Shown here one piece after another: positions 10,421 through 17,482 of a stretch of DNA of 18,565 nucleotides. Below the pieces are notes generated by a model. That model was not told the DNA's origin. It saw only the letters and a list, made by a program, of their open reading frames with translations, and ran no database searches. This DNA comes from an uncultured Mesorhizobium sp. (lineage in GTDB: Bacteria > Pseudomonadota > Alphaproteobacteria > Rhizobiales > Rhizobiaceae). The stretch spans positions 1-18,565 of the forward strand of contig CALFXR010000230.1 in NCBI GenBank assembly GCA_937958475.1, written 5' to 3'. Made by a program: the position numbers and the translations under genes. Each line of letters opens with the position of its first letter. Within the stretch, counting starts at the first letter, position 1.

Positions 10421-11389
10421 ATGTCGATCGTCTCCGTCGCCCTCTGGGCCACAGCCGCCATCATCGTCGCCGCGCTCTCGATGGCGGCGGTCCAGGTCTA
10501 CCGGACGCAGCGCATCGCCGCCGAGGCAGAGCGCGCCGTGCCGCCCGCCGGACGCTTCGTCGACGTCGCCGGCAACCGCATCCATTATGTGGAAAAGGGC
10601 GAGGGACAGCCGATCCTGTTCATCCACGGCCTCGGCGCGCAGCTGCACCAGTTCCGTGCGCCGCTGTTCGGCCGGCTCGACGGCTTTCGCCTGATCGCCA
10701 TCGACCGCCCGGGCTCCGGCTATTCCGTGCGCGCGCCCGGCGCCAGCGGCCGGCTCTCCGAGCAGGCCCGCGTCGTGCGCGGCTTCATCGACAAACTCGG
10801 CCTGGAAAGGCCGCTGGTCGTCGGCCACTCGCTCGGGGGCGCGGTGTCGCTGACGCTCGCCATCGAGCACCCGGACGCGGTGTCGGGCCTGGCGCTGCTG
10901 TCGCCGCACACGCGCCATGCGAAGAAGGTGTCGCCGGAATTCGGGCCGCTCTACATCCGCTCGCCGCTGAAGCGCTGGCTGGTCTCTCAGACGGTTGCGG
11001 TGCCGGCCTCGCAGAAATTCGCGGCGCAGACGCTGGCCTACGTCTTCGGCCCGCAGGAGCCGCCGGCCGACTACATGACCGAAGGCGGCGGCTGGCTCGG
11101 CCTGAGGCCGTCGCATTTCTACGGTGCGGCGACCGACATCGTCGACCTGATCGACGACGACACGGCCGTCGAGGGCCGCTACGGCGAGATCTCCGTGCCC
11201 GTCGGCATCCTCTACGGCACCGCCGACCGCGTCCTCGACCATCGCAGGCACGGCGTCGAGATGATGGACAAGATCCCCAATCTCGACCTCGAACTCGCCG
11301 AGGGCGTCGGGCACATGCCACAGTTCTCCGAACCGGAGCGCACGGTCGCCTTCATCCGCCGCATCGCCGCGCGGGCGTTCGCAGGCTGA
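10421..11389 (+). CDS. Membrane-anchored alpha/beta hydrolase
   Basis: This is a 322-residue serine hydrolase. One hydrophobic segment (residues 4-25) is a likely N-terminal membrane anchor or uncleaved signal, followed by a short linker. The fold begins at GRFVDVAGNRIHYVEKGEG. The oxyanion-hole motif HGLG is at 69-72, the nucleophile elbow GHSLGG at 135-140 with Ser137, the probable acid is Asp269 in YGTADRV, and the catalytic histidine is His298 in GVGHMPQ. A cap region lies around 165-250. The substrate is unknown. The start is ATG at 10421 with GAGGG about 7 bases upstream; the much longer open frame upstream of it is the antisense shadow of the CinA-like gene. It is transcribed toward tRNA-Leu. 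Confidence 0.9.
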   Translation: MSIVSVALWATAAIIVAALSMAAVQVYRTQRIAAEAERAVPPAGRFVDVAGNRIHYVEKGEGQPILFIHGLGAQLHQFRAPLFGRLDGFRLIAIDRPGSGYSVRAPGASGRLSEQARVVRGFIDKLGLERPLVVGHSLGGAVSLTLAIEHPDAVSGLALLSPHTRHAKKVSPEFGPLYIRSPLKRWLVSQTVAVPASQKFAAQTLAYVFGPQEPPADYMTEGGGWLGLRPSHFYGAATDIVDLIDDDTAVEGRYGEISVPVGILYGTADRVLDHRRHGVEMMDKIPNLDLELAEGVGHMPQFSEPERTVAFIRRIAARAFAG

Positions 11390-11430
11390 CGCCGCCGCGA
11401 CTCTTCGCACCTCGTTTGCAGCCGGCCGGC

Positions 11431-11458
11431 TTGACGCGCGCCCGCCATCGCCCGAAAA
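11431..11458 (+). promoter_or_regulatory. Possible promoter of tRNA-Leu
   Basis: CTTGACG followed after 17 bases by CGAAAAG resembles a rhizobial CTTGAC-type -35 with a poor -10 element. It would start transcription within about 10 bases of the mature tRNA 5' end. The -10 match is weak. Confidence 0.3.
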
Positions 11459-11468
11459 GGGCGGCGGG

Positions 11469-11553
11469 GCGGACGTGGCGGAACCGGTAGACGCAAGGGA
11501 CTTAAAATCCCTCGGCCTAGGCCATGCGGGTTCGATCCCCGCCGTCCGCACCA
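11469..11553 (+). tRNA. tRNA-Leu (anticodon UAA)
   Basis: The 85-nt gene includes an encoded CCA. The acceptor stem GCGGACG (11469-11475) pairs with CGTCCGC (11543-11549), followed by A and CCA. The anticodon arm AGGGA-CTTAAAA-TCCCT gives anticodon TAA. A long variable arm built on GGCC-TA-GGCC marks a class II tRNA, and the T arm is GCGGG-TTCGATC-CCCGC. The gene is contiguous, with no intron in the anticodon loop. Confidence 0.97.
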
Positions 11554-11587
11554 GCAATCCAACAAAGACGGGGTTCGTCGAATCCGC

Positions 11588-13243
11588 TCACGCGCGGCGA
11601 CGACGCCTTGCGCTGGCGATCGGCGTCGGCCGGATGCCACCCGCCGCGGCTGCCATCTCGGCGGCGTTGCGGATGATGAAGGAGGCGAAGGCCTCGGCGT
11701 CGAGGGGCCGCGCGATGTGGTAGCCCTGGACGCGGTCGCCCTTCGCCGCTGTGGCGCGCAGCAGCGCCAGTCGCTCGGCCGTCTCGACGCCCTCGACCAC
11801 CATCGTGCGCCCCGTGGTGCGGATCATCTCGATGGCATGGCCGAGCATCTGCGCCATCAGGCTGCCGTCGGGCGCCATGGCGAAGGAGCGGTCGAGCTTG
11901 ACGCCGTCGACCGCCAGTTCGGCGATGTTGGCGAGGTTGGAATAGCCGGAGCCGAAATCGTCGATGTAGACCTTGATGCCGGCGGCCCGCAGCGCCTCGA
12001 TCTCGCGGTGCGCGTCGTCGAGGCGCACGGTCTCGCTCTCGACGATCTCCATGACCAGGTCGAACCGGTGCCGCGCCGCCTCGAAGGGGGCGAACAGGCG
12101 GCAGAGCAGGGCGGCGTCGAGGTCGCGCGGGAAGATGTTGAAGCTGACCTCCAGCCGATGGCCGGGCGGCACGACGGCGTCGAGCTCGGTGAAGGCGCGC
12201 GCGGCGACGAGCCCGGTGAAGCGCTCGGTCAGGCCGCGCCGCTCGACGATGTCGATGAAGCGGCCCGGCGGGACGATGTCGCCGTCGATGTCGCGCCAGC
12301 GCGCCAGCACCTCGCAGCCGGTGACGGCGCCGGTGGCGAGGTCGGTCAGCGGCTGGTAGGCGAGCACCAGGGACTCCTGGTCGAGGTGTCGCAGGAAGCG
12401 GGCCTCGAACGACCAGTAGCGCCTGACCAGGGCGTTGGCGAGGAAGGCGACCCAGGAGGCGATCAGCGTCGAGCCGAGCAGGGCGAAGAAGACACGGGTC
12501 TTCTCCAGCGCGACCACCGGCAGGACGGCGATGCGCGAGGTCACGCAATAGGTGTTGCGCGGGTCGCAGACCTGGTGGTGCAGATAGCCGCCAGCGTAGT
12601 TGAACGGCAGGCCTCCCGCCGCGGCGGCGAGATAGGCCTCGTAGGTGCCCTTGTCGCCTTCGCGGTACCACGGCTTCCCGTCCGCGGACTTCAGCAGGAC
12701 CTCGAAATCCATCAGCGGATAGGCCGCGGCGGCTGGCGCTGGCGGCGAGAAGATCGCGGCGTAGTCGCCGATGCGGACGATCGAGCCGGACAGACCGTCG
12801 AGGTCGACGAAGGCGAGGTCGCGGTTCATCCACACCGCGACCTTGCCGCCCTCGGTGTGGCCGTCGGGAAGGCCAAGTTCGACGGGGGCGGCGAAGGCCT
12901 GGCCGCTCGCCGTGCAGGCGACGGCGTTGCCGCGCATGTAGAGGAACTCGTTGATGCCGTCTGGGAAGTAGGCGATGCGGCGAAGCTGGCGGAAGAAATC
13001 CGGCGAGCAGGGTTCGGCGGTGACGTCGGTCCTGATCGCCTTGAACGCCGTCTCGACGCTGGCGCGCACATCGAGGAAGCCGGACATCACGTGGTCGGAT
13101 CGCTCCTCCATCGAGGCCACGACCTTGTCGCCGGCGTACCAGCCGATCAGGCCGAGCGACAGGCAGAACGCGGCAAGCCAGACGATGCCGACGATCGACC
13201 GCCGGTAGCGTTCTGAAATGAAGATCCTGACGATGTTCGCCAT
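11588..13243 (-). CDS. CSS-motif EAL-domain c-di-GMP phosphodiesterase
   Basis: This 551-residue inner-membrane protein would hydrolyse the second messenger c-di-GMP. Membrane segments at about 16-37 and 250-270 flank a periplasmic sensor with the CSS pattern (Cys79-Ser80, with Cys110 in GNAVACTASG). In known CSS-EAL proteins such a periplasmic disulfide controls activity. The cytoplasmic EAL domain (about 285-535) keeps the catalytic set: Glu311 in the variant signature EVL, Asn369, Glu399, Asp428-Asp429 in IDDFGSGYS, Lys449 and Asp451, Glu484 in EGVET, and Gln506 in VQGYHIARP. It is therefore predicted to be active. There is no GGDEF domain. The start is ATG at 13243 with GGGAGA about 12 bases upstream. 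It faces tRNA-Leu convergently. Confidence 0.93.
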   Translation of the reverse strand: MANIVRIFISERYRRSIVGIVWLAAFCLSLGLIGWYAGDKVVASMEERSDHVMSGFLDVRASVETAFKAIRTDVTAEPCSPDFFRQLRRIAYFPDGINEFLYMRGNAVACTASGQAFAAPVELGLPDGHTEGGKVAVWMNRDLAFVDLDGLSGSIVRIGDYAAIFSPPAPAAAAYPLMDFEVLLKSADGKPWYREGDKGTYEAYLAAAAGGLPFNYAGGYLHHQVCDPRNTYCVTSRIAVLPVVALEKTRVFFALLGSTLIASWVAFLANALVRRYWSFEARFLRHLDQESLVLAYQPLTDLATGAVTGCEVLARWRDIDGDIVPPGRFIDIVERRGLTERFTGLVAARAFTELDAVVPPGHRLEVSFNIFPRDLDAALLCRLFAPFEAARHRFDLVMEIVESETVRLDDAHREIEALRAAGIKVYIDDFGSGYSNLANIAELAVDGVKLDRSFAMAPDGSLMAQMLGHAIEMIRTTGRTMVVEGVETAERLALLRATAAKGDRVQGYHIARPLDAEAFASFIIRNAAEMAAAAGGIRPTPIASARRRRRA

Positions 13244-13405
13244 CCGGGATCGGGTCTCCCAACGGCCGGACTACAGCACCGATTCGTTCAGGGTGGGTTA
13301 ATCCGCGCGCCGTCCGGCGGCCCCGGCGGCGCCAATCGACATCAATTCGCCAAGAAGCGGGGCAAACGTTGGAGTTGAGCACATGTCGGTTGTCGGGAGA
13401 GGCTC

Positions 13406-13573
13406 GTGATCAGGCTCGTCGCCATCGCCATTGTGGTCGTGATCGTCTGGCTGCTGGTCCTGCAGGCGGCGCGGCTCGCCCGCGGCAGCGCCATCGACTG
13501 GAAGGGGCTGGCCGTCGCCGCCGGCTTCGTCGCGCTCGCCTTCTATCTGCGCCATGTCACCGGCATGGGATGA
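13406..13573 (+). CDS. Small hypothetical membrane protein
   Basis: This 55-codon frame starts at GTG with the ribosome site GGGAGAGG 4 bases before it. It encodes two hydrophobic segments, about residues 3-22 (IRLVAIAIVVVIVWLLVLQ) and 34-48 (LAVAAGFVALAFYL), joined by a short charged linker ARLARGSAIDWK. It ends HVTGMG. The topology is a membrane hairpin. No family is recognised. It lies divergent from the EAL gene and upstream of the secreted-protein gene. Composition, ribosome site and hydrophobic pattern support coding; no conservation evidence is available. Confidence 0.6.
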   Translation: MIRLVAIAIVVVIVWLLVLQAARLARGSAIDWKGLAVAAGFVALAFYLRHVTGMG

Positions 13574-13579
13574 AAGACG

Positions 13580-13603
13580 GCGGCCGGGCGCTTCGCCGGC
13601 CGC
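13580..13603 (+). terminator. Possible terminator hairpin after the small membrane protein gene
   Basis: GCGGCCGG at 13580-13587 pairs perfectly with CCGGCCGC at 13596-13603 around an 8-nt loop, starting six bases after the stop codon. No T-run follows, so it may only be a hairpin rather than an intrinsic terminator. Confidence 0.3.
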
Positions 13604-13684
13604 TCCGCATGTACAATTCGGCCGGACGGCGGTAGACCTCGTCCCCGTTCGGGATATTTGCCAGGGCGGGCGGGAAGAAGCGCG

Positions 13685-14155
13685 ATGAAGACAGTGGCGG
13701 CGGTCTTGTGCCTTCTTCTTTCGGCGGCGGGTGCCGCCGAGGCCGCCGATCCGGGCATCAGGCCGGGCATGGGGCTGGCCGCCGTCGAGGCCGCGCTGAA
13801 GGCCCGCTGCAAGGAACTGACCGTCACCGGCGACACCGACCGATTTGTCTCCTGCACATTCGACGACAGGGAGGACGGCGCCATTGTCGCCGCCACGATC
13901 TCGCCGAAGGACCGGACCTATTTCATCTCGTGGCGCGAGCCGGCGTCGGGCGAGGCCGCCGACTTCGCCCGCGCCACCGCCGCGGCCATCGGCCTTGCCG
14001 GCCCCGGCGCGGACTGCAGGCTCTACGACTATCCGATGCTCTGCTGGACCGGTGCCGACGGCACCGTGTTCTACTCCGCCGAGAAGGACGCCCAGGGCCG
14101 CTACGTGAGCTATTTGATCAACGAGGCGATCGAGCAGGCCGACACGGCCGAGTAG
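13685..14155 (+). CDS. Secreted small hypothetical protein
   Basis: This 156-residue protein begins with a classical Sec signal peptide: Lys2, a hydrophobic core to about residue 17, then AEA|AD as the likely cleavage site near residue 21. The mature part starts DPGIRPGMGLAAVEAALKARC, resembling proteins in which a GMs/GMg-type helix precedes a small periplasmic domain. Four cysteines (in KARCKEL, VSCTF, ADCRL, MLCW) could form two disulfides. No function is recognised. The start is ATG at 13685 with GGAAGAAG a few bases upstream; an upstream in-frame start at 13658 would spoil the signal peptide. The gene ends 32 bases before hyi. Confidence 0.75.
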   Translation: MKTVAAVLCLLLSAAGAAEAADPGIRPGMGLAAVEAALKARCKELTVTGDTDRFVSCTFDDREDGAIVAATISPKDRTYFISWREPASGEAADFARATAAAIGLAGPGADCRLYDYPMLCWTGADGTVFYSAEKDAQGRYVSYLINEAIEQADTAE

Positions 14156-14187
14156 GGCAGGCGCCGGAGCGGCGCCGACGAGGGATC

Positions 14188-14976
14188 ATGCCGCGATTTT
14201 CCGCAAACCTGTCGATGCTGTTCTGTGAGCTCGACTTCCTCGACCGCTTCGAGGCGGCGGCACGCGCCGGGTTTGGCGCCGTCGAATATATCGGCCCCTA
14301 CGAATATGAGCCCGAGACGATCGCCGAACGGTTGAGGCGAAACGCGCTGGAGCAGGCGCTGTTCAACCTGCCGCTGGGCGACTGGGCGGCCGGCGAGCGC
14401 GGCATCGCCATCCTTCCCGACCGCGTCGAGGAATTCCGCGCCGGCGTCGATGTCGCCATCCGCTATGCCACCGCGCTCGGCTGCGGCCAGGTCAACTGCA
14501 TCGCCGGCGTGGCGCCCGCCGGCGTGCCGACGGCCGTGCTGGAGGAGGTCTTCGTCGACAACCTCGCCACCGCCGCAGAACGGCTCGGCCGCGCCGGCAT
14601 CCGGCTCTTGGTCGAGCCGATCAACACGCGCGACATTCCCGGCTTCTTCCTGACCACGTCGGGCCAGGCGCTGGCGATCATCGACCGCGTCGGCGCGAAC
14701 AACCTCTTCCTGCAATACGACATCTACCACATGCAGGTGATGGAAGGGGACCTGGCCCGCACCATCGAGGCCAACCTTCCGCGCATCGCCCACATCCAGG
14801 TGGCCGACAATCCCGGCCGCCACGAGCCGGGCACCGGCGAGATCAACTACCCGTTCCTCTTCGACCACCTCGACCGCATCGGTTATCGCGGCTTCGTCGG
14901 CGCCGAATACCGCCCGGCGACGACGACGGAAGCCGGCCTGGGATGGTTTTCGCCCCATGCGCGGGGGAGGGGCTGA
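14188..14976 (+). CDS. hyi: Hydroxypyruvate isomerase
   Basis: This enzyme interconverts hydroxypyruvate and tartronate semialdehyde in glyoxylate/glycerate metabolism. The 262-residue TIM-barrel protein shows the family pattern: NLSMLFCELDFLDRFEAAARAGF at the start, LLVEPINTRDIPGFFL with Glu143, LQYDIYHMQVMEGD with Asp178 and His181, HIQVADNPGRHEPGTGEINY, and EYRP with Glu240 near the end. The length is close to E. coli Hyi (about 258). The last residues after TEAGLGWF (SPHARGRG) lie next to the RHS insertion boundary and may be altered. The start is ATG at 14188 after GAGGG. The tartronate semialdehyde reductase gene that often follows hyi is absent; RHS debris takes its place. Confidence 0.9.
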   Translation: MPRFSANLSMLFCELDFLDRFEAAARAGFGAVEYIGPYEYEPETIAERLRRNALEQALFNLPLGDWAAGERGIAILPDRVEEFRAGVDVAIRYATALGCGQVNCIAGVAPAGVPTAVLEEVFVDNLATAAERLGRAGIRLLVEPINTRDIPGFFLTTSGQALAIIDRVGANNLFLQYDIYHMQVMEGDLARTIEANLPRIAHIQVADNPGRHEPGTGEINYPFLFDHLDRIGYRGFVGAEYRPATTTEAGLGWFSPHARGRG

Positions 14977-15001
14977 CCGACAGCCGGCCAGCCGGCGATC
15001 G

Positions 15002-15469
15002 GCTTCGACCTGGACGCGCTATCCGCACAAGGACGTCAAGGTGGTGGGCTCGGCGAAGCAATATCTCCACCGCGACCATCTCGCCTCGGTGCGCTTCGTC
15101 ACCAACGCCTCCGGCGCGCTCGTCGAGCAGACGGGCTACGCCGCCTATGGCGAGAAGACGAACGCAGCCTTCGCCACGTCGAAATCCTACATCGGCGAGC
15201 GCTTCGACGCCGAGACCGGGCTTCTCTACCTCAACGCCCGCTCTCACGACCCCGCCTTCGGGCGGTTCATCAGCCCGGATGATTGGGACCCGGTGCTCGA
15301 GGGCGTGTGGACGAACAGATACACCTATGCGCAGAACGATCTGGTCAATAAAAATGATCCAAATGGGCGTCAAGCAAGCGATCCCGACGAGGACAGCGAC
15401 AACGATGGCGTCCCGGACGGCATAGACAATTCTCCTTCAACCGACTGGAGTCTTTCCCGGGCAGAATGA
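15002..15469 (+). pseudogene. RHS-repeat protein, C-terminal core fragment (no N-terminus)
   Basis: This open stretch encodes the end of an RHS/YD-repeat shell. It shows STWTRYPHKD, YLHRDHLASVR, YAAYGEKT, YIGERFDAETGLLYLNARS, then HDPAFGRFISPDDWDP and NRYTYAQNDLVNKNDPNG, which are the hallmark end of the RHS core. RHS proteins are large secreted shells that carry a variable C-terminal toxin. Everything upstream of STWT is missing and the reading starts abruptly about 25 bases after hyi, with no start codon or ribosome site suited to it, so it is a displaced fragment. After DPNG (15356-15367) the frame continues into DSDNDGVPD, a calcium-binding-like loop, and stops at 15469, where the toxin continues in another frame. 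Confidence 0.85.
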
Positions 15470-15958
15470 CGTATTTCCAATCGGAGTTTGCTGCGGTTCC
15501 GTGTCGACGGCACGTAGTAATAATAATGCTATCCAAAGCCAGAAACAAAATGCATCAGATAAATCTAAAAGCCAATCTCAGAATAGCGGTACAGTTACGT
15601 TTTACTCCAGACCAGGAGCAACAAAAGAAGAGGTAAAGCAAATTGTAGATTATTGCGCCGGATGCAATCGAGCCCTAAAAGAGGGGCAGTTGGCTCCGTC
15701 TGGACGAATTTCCACAAAAGGTGCACTACGCGACGATGCAAACAATGCTGCGTATCGGGAGCGAGCCGCGGCAACGTCAAGCGGAAAACCTTACTCAGGG
15801 GTTGTTGCACACGTGCCAGATGCGACGTGGAGCGGGAAGGCAAATCCGGCTCAGGGATGGATATGTCTCACAGAGTGAATAGTTCATTGGGTGCACAATC
15901 TGGAAATTATCCGCTAGGTTACCAGCCTACCGGATTCTTCTATGGCGGCCCAAAATGA
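15426..15958 (+). pseudogene. RHS tip toxin domain, broken by two frameshifts
   Basis: This is the variable C-terminal tip of the preceding RHS core. Between about 15426 and 15469 the coding frame moves by +1. The new frame then encodes a Ser/Asn/Gln-rich linker, GTVTFYSRPGATKEEVKQI, CAGCNRALKEG, and a GRISTKGALRDDANNAAY to VVAHVPDATWSG block, ending prematurely at 15878. A second shift near 15855-15865 restores the original frame, giving DMSHRVNSSLGAQS, YPLGYQPTGFF and a stop at 15956-15958. One extra G in GGATGGATATG would join the halves as GWDMSHRVN. The layout resembles C-terminal domains of other RHS toxins that I recall, but I cannot name the family. The His/Asp/Trp of AHVPDATW are candidate catalytic residues. 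Its end overlaps the immunity gene start. Confidence 0.75.
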
Positions 15959-16488
15959 TGACGGAAGTTGATTGGAAATCTGAAATCGCAATGACATTTT
16001 TGGCTAAAAAGGCTGTTTTTGAGCGCGATATCGATAATCTGTATAAATTTTGCTATCCGCATGTTGGTGCAACTGAAGGAGAAATACAAAATGCCGAGAA
16101 GGCGCTGGGAGCGAGGTTTCCAAAGCTAATGCGTGATTTTCTTCTCTGCGCCGATGGTTGGGATGGATTTGCCGTAGGAAATTCAGATCTTTTCTCCACA
16201 AAAGACTACATTGGGACGGAAAGATTCAATAATGCCAGAAATGAAATAATCGAACTAAAACGCGAGAAAGTATTCGATGAAATATATAAAAATGGATATG
16301 TATTCACTCCAATATCTGCTTCAGAGCAAACAATTGATATATATGTCATGTTAATTTCAAATGACGAGAACAATGGAAGTATATTTTGGTATGCTGGTGA
16401 TTTGATTGATAAGTATAGCGATTTCGTCGCGTTTTATAAGTCTATGCGGGCTTACGATGAAAGACATCTTTCCAGACTCCATAATTGA
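15955..16488 (+). CDS. SUKH (SMI1/KNR4)-family immunity protein
   Basis: This 177-residue soluble protein would bind and neutralise the adjacent RHS tip toxin. Near residue 38 it shows the SUKH signature: GATEGEIQNAEKALGARFPKLMRDFLLCADGWDG, that is, an Ala-Glu-Lys-x-Leu-Gly helix, then FP, then a FL-x4-GW turn. Later SDLFSTKDYIGTERFNNARNEI, ISNDENNGSIFWYAGD and the C-terminal DFVAFYKSMRAY also fit. The start is ATG at 15955, which overlaps the toxin stop as ATGA, so translation is probably coupled. The gene is distinctly AT-richer than the housekeeping genes, in keeping with transfer of the cassette. It is intact although the toxin is broken. Confidence 0.88.
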   Translation: MMTEVDWKSEIAMTFLAKKAVFERDIDNLYKFCYPHVGATEGEIQNAEKALGARFPKLMRDFLLCADGWDGFAVGNSDLFSTKDYIGTERFNNARNEIIELKREKVFDEIYKNGYVFTPISASEQTIDIYVMLISNDENNGSIFWYAGDLIDKYSDFVAFYKSMRAYDERHLSRLHN

Positions 16489-16593
16489 ACGATATTAGTA
16501 AATTGCATTTAATGATTGCGGTCACTTCGAATATTTCATGGGTTTAAATAATTCTAAATATATAATGTTTCATTTCAATAAATGTACAGAGAG
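16489..16593. other. AT-rich spacer between immunity gene and IS481-like end
   Basis: About 100 bases of low-GC DNA with no coding signal follow the SUKH gene. It ends with one copy of an 11-bp unit TGTACAGAGAG (16583-16593), directly repeated at 16594-16604, where the IS481-like terminus begins. No clear terminator is visible. Confidence 0.5.
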
Positions 16594-16818
16594 TGTACAG
16601 AGAGGATATTCGGCTGACAGTTGCACGTTGAGCGGGCGGTGTTGGGCGGCTTTACTGGCTGACTTGTTTTCCTCCTTCTGGTTCGTGGTTTTGGGCAGGT
16701 CGTCGGCACGGGCCATGGCCGGCGTGCTGCCGTTCATGTTGCTGCCCCGACGCCGCCGGCGCTGATTGTTGCTGACGAGGATGTGGAGGAGAACGGCCTG
16801 CATCTCGGCGATCGACTG
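16594..16818 (-). mobile_element. IS481-type element remnant A (3' end only)
   Basis: On the minus strand this encodes a decayed C-terminal end of an IS481-family transposase: IAEMQAVLLHILVSNNQRRRRRGSNMNGSTPA and onward, related to the usual EEMQA / NQRRPHQG-NMNGRTPA pattern. The terminal sequence TGTACAGAGAGGATATTCGG matches the end of remnant B at 17939. The usual transposase stop TGA (as in remnant B at 17987-17989) is mutated here. All catalytic residues are missing. At about 16818 the transposase sequence is fused to RHS core sequence reading on the plus strand. Confidence 0.75.
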
Positions 16819-16822
16819 CGCG

Positions 16823-17464
16823 GTCGACGGGCAGACCCGGCGCATCGACTACGCCAACGGCGTGTGGACGACCTTCGAATATTCGCCCACCCGGCGCTGG
16901 CTGACGCGCATCGTCACGACGCGCCCCGGCGGCACGAAGATCCTCGACACGACCTATACGCGCGATCTCGCCGGGCGCATCACCGCGATCGACGGGCTGA
17001 CGGCGGCCGAGGACTGGAGCTACGGCTACAACACGCTCGACTGGCTGACCAGCGCCACCAATGCCGGCGACGCCTCGCTGACCGAGACCTTCTATTCGAC
17101 CAACGGCAATCTGCTCACCCGAACGCGGCTGACCGGCGCCTTCGCCTATCCGGCGATGACCGCGGCGCGGCCGCATGCGCCGCTGACGCTGGGGGCTCGG
17201 AGTTTTGCCTACGACGCCAACGGCAACACGACCGGCGACGGCGTGCGCACGCTGTCCTGGGATCCGGGCAGCCGGCTCGCGCAGGTGACGCAGTCCGGGC
17301 AGCCGGCGGTCGCCTTCGCCTATGGGCCCGACAGCGCCCGCGTGAAGAAGGCCGTCTCCGGCGGGGCGACGACGCTTTTTCCCAGCGCCGACGCCGAGTA
17401 TGCGGGTTCGACCTGGACGCGCTATCCACCAGAAGCAATAATAGGGATTTCACCGTACAAGTAA
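16823..17464 (+). pseudogene. RHS-repeat core fragment, upstream part, joined to a vestigial tip
   Basis: This open stretch encodes YD-repeat shell sequence: VDGQTRRIDYANGVWTTFEY, TYTRDLAGRITAIDG, WSYGYNTLDWLTSATNAG, FAYDANGNTTGDGVRTLSWD and AGSTWTRYP. It lacks a proper start; its left end is fused to the IS481-like remnant. After TRYP the core should continue HKDVKVVG, as it does in the fragment at 15002. Instead it goes PEAIIGISPYK and stops. The last few codons are probably the remaining C-terminus of a lost tip toxin, because the stop lies 18 bases before an immunity-like gene. The codons before the seam are GC-rich and those after it AT-rich. Confidence 0.8.
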
Positions 17465-17482
17465 AATGTCAGGAGATGTGGA

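Noticed and set aside
10250..11557. 435-codon minus-strand open frame opposite the alpha/beta hydrolase
   Set aside because: The hydrolase on the plus strand has a full catalytic triad, and the opposite frame reads through the tRNA and has no domain.
11469..11587. tRNA-Leu as an integration site for the RHS island
   Set aside because: The tRNA is complete, no duplicated 3' end was seen near the island, and more than 3 kb of ordinary genes lie between them.
15430..15880. Programmed ribosomal frameshifting in the toxin
   Set aside because: No slippery heptamer with a following hairpin was evident at either shift; small indels or sequencing error explain it more simply.
16538..16765. 75-codon plus-strand open frame over IS remnant A
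   Set aside because: It is antisense to the decayed transposase, and its translation has no support.
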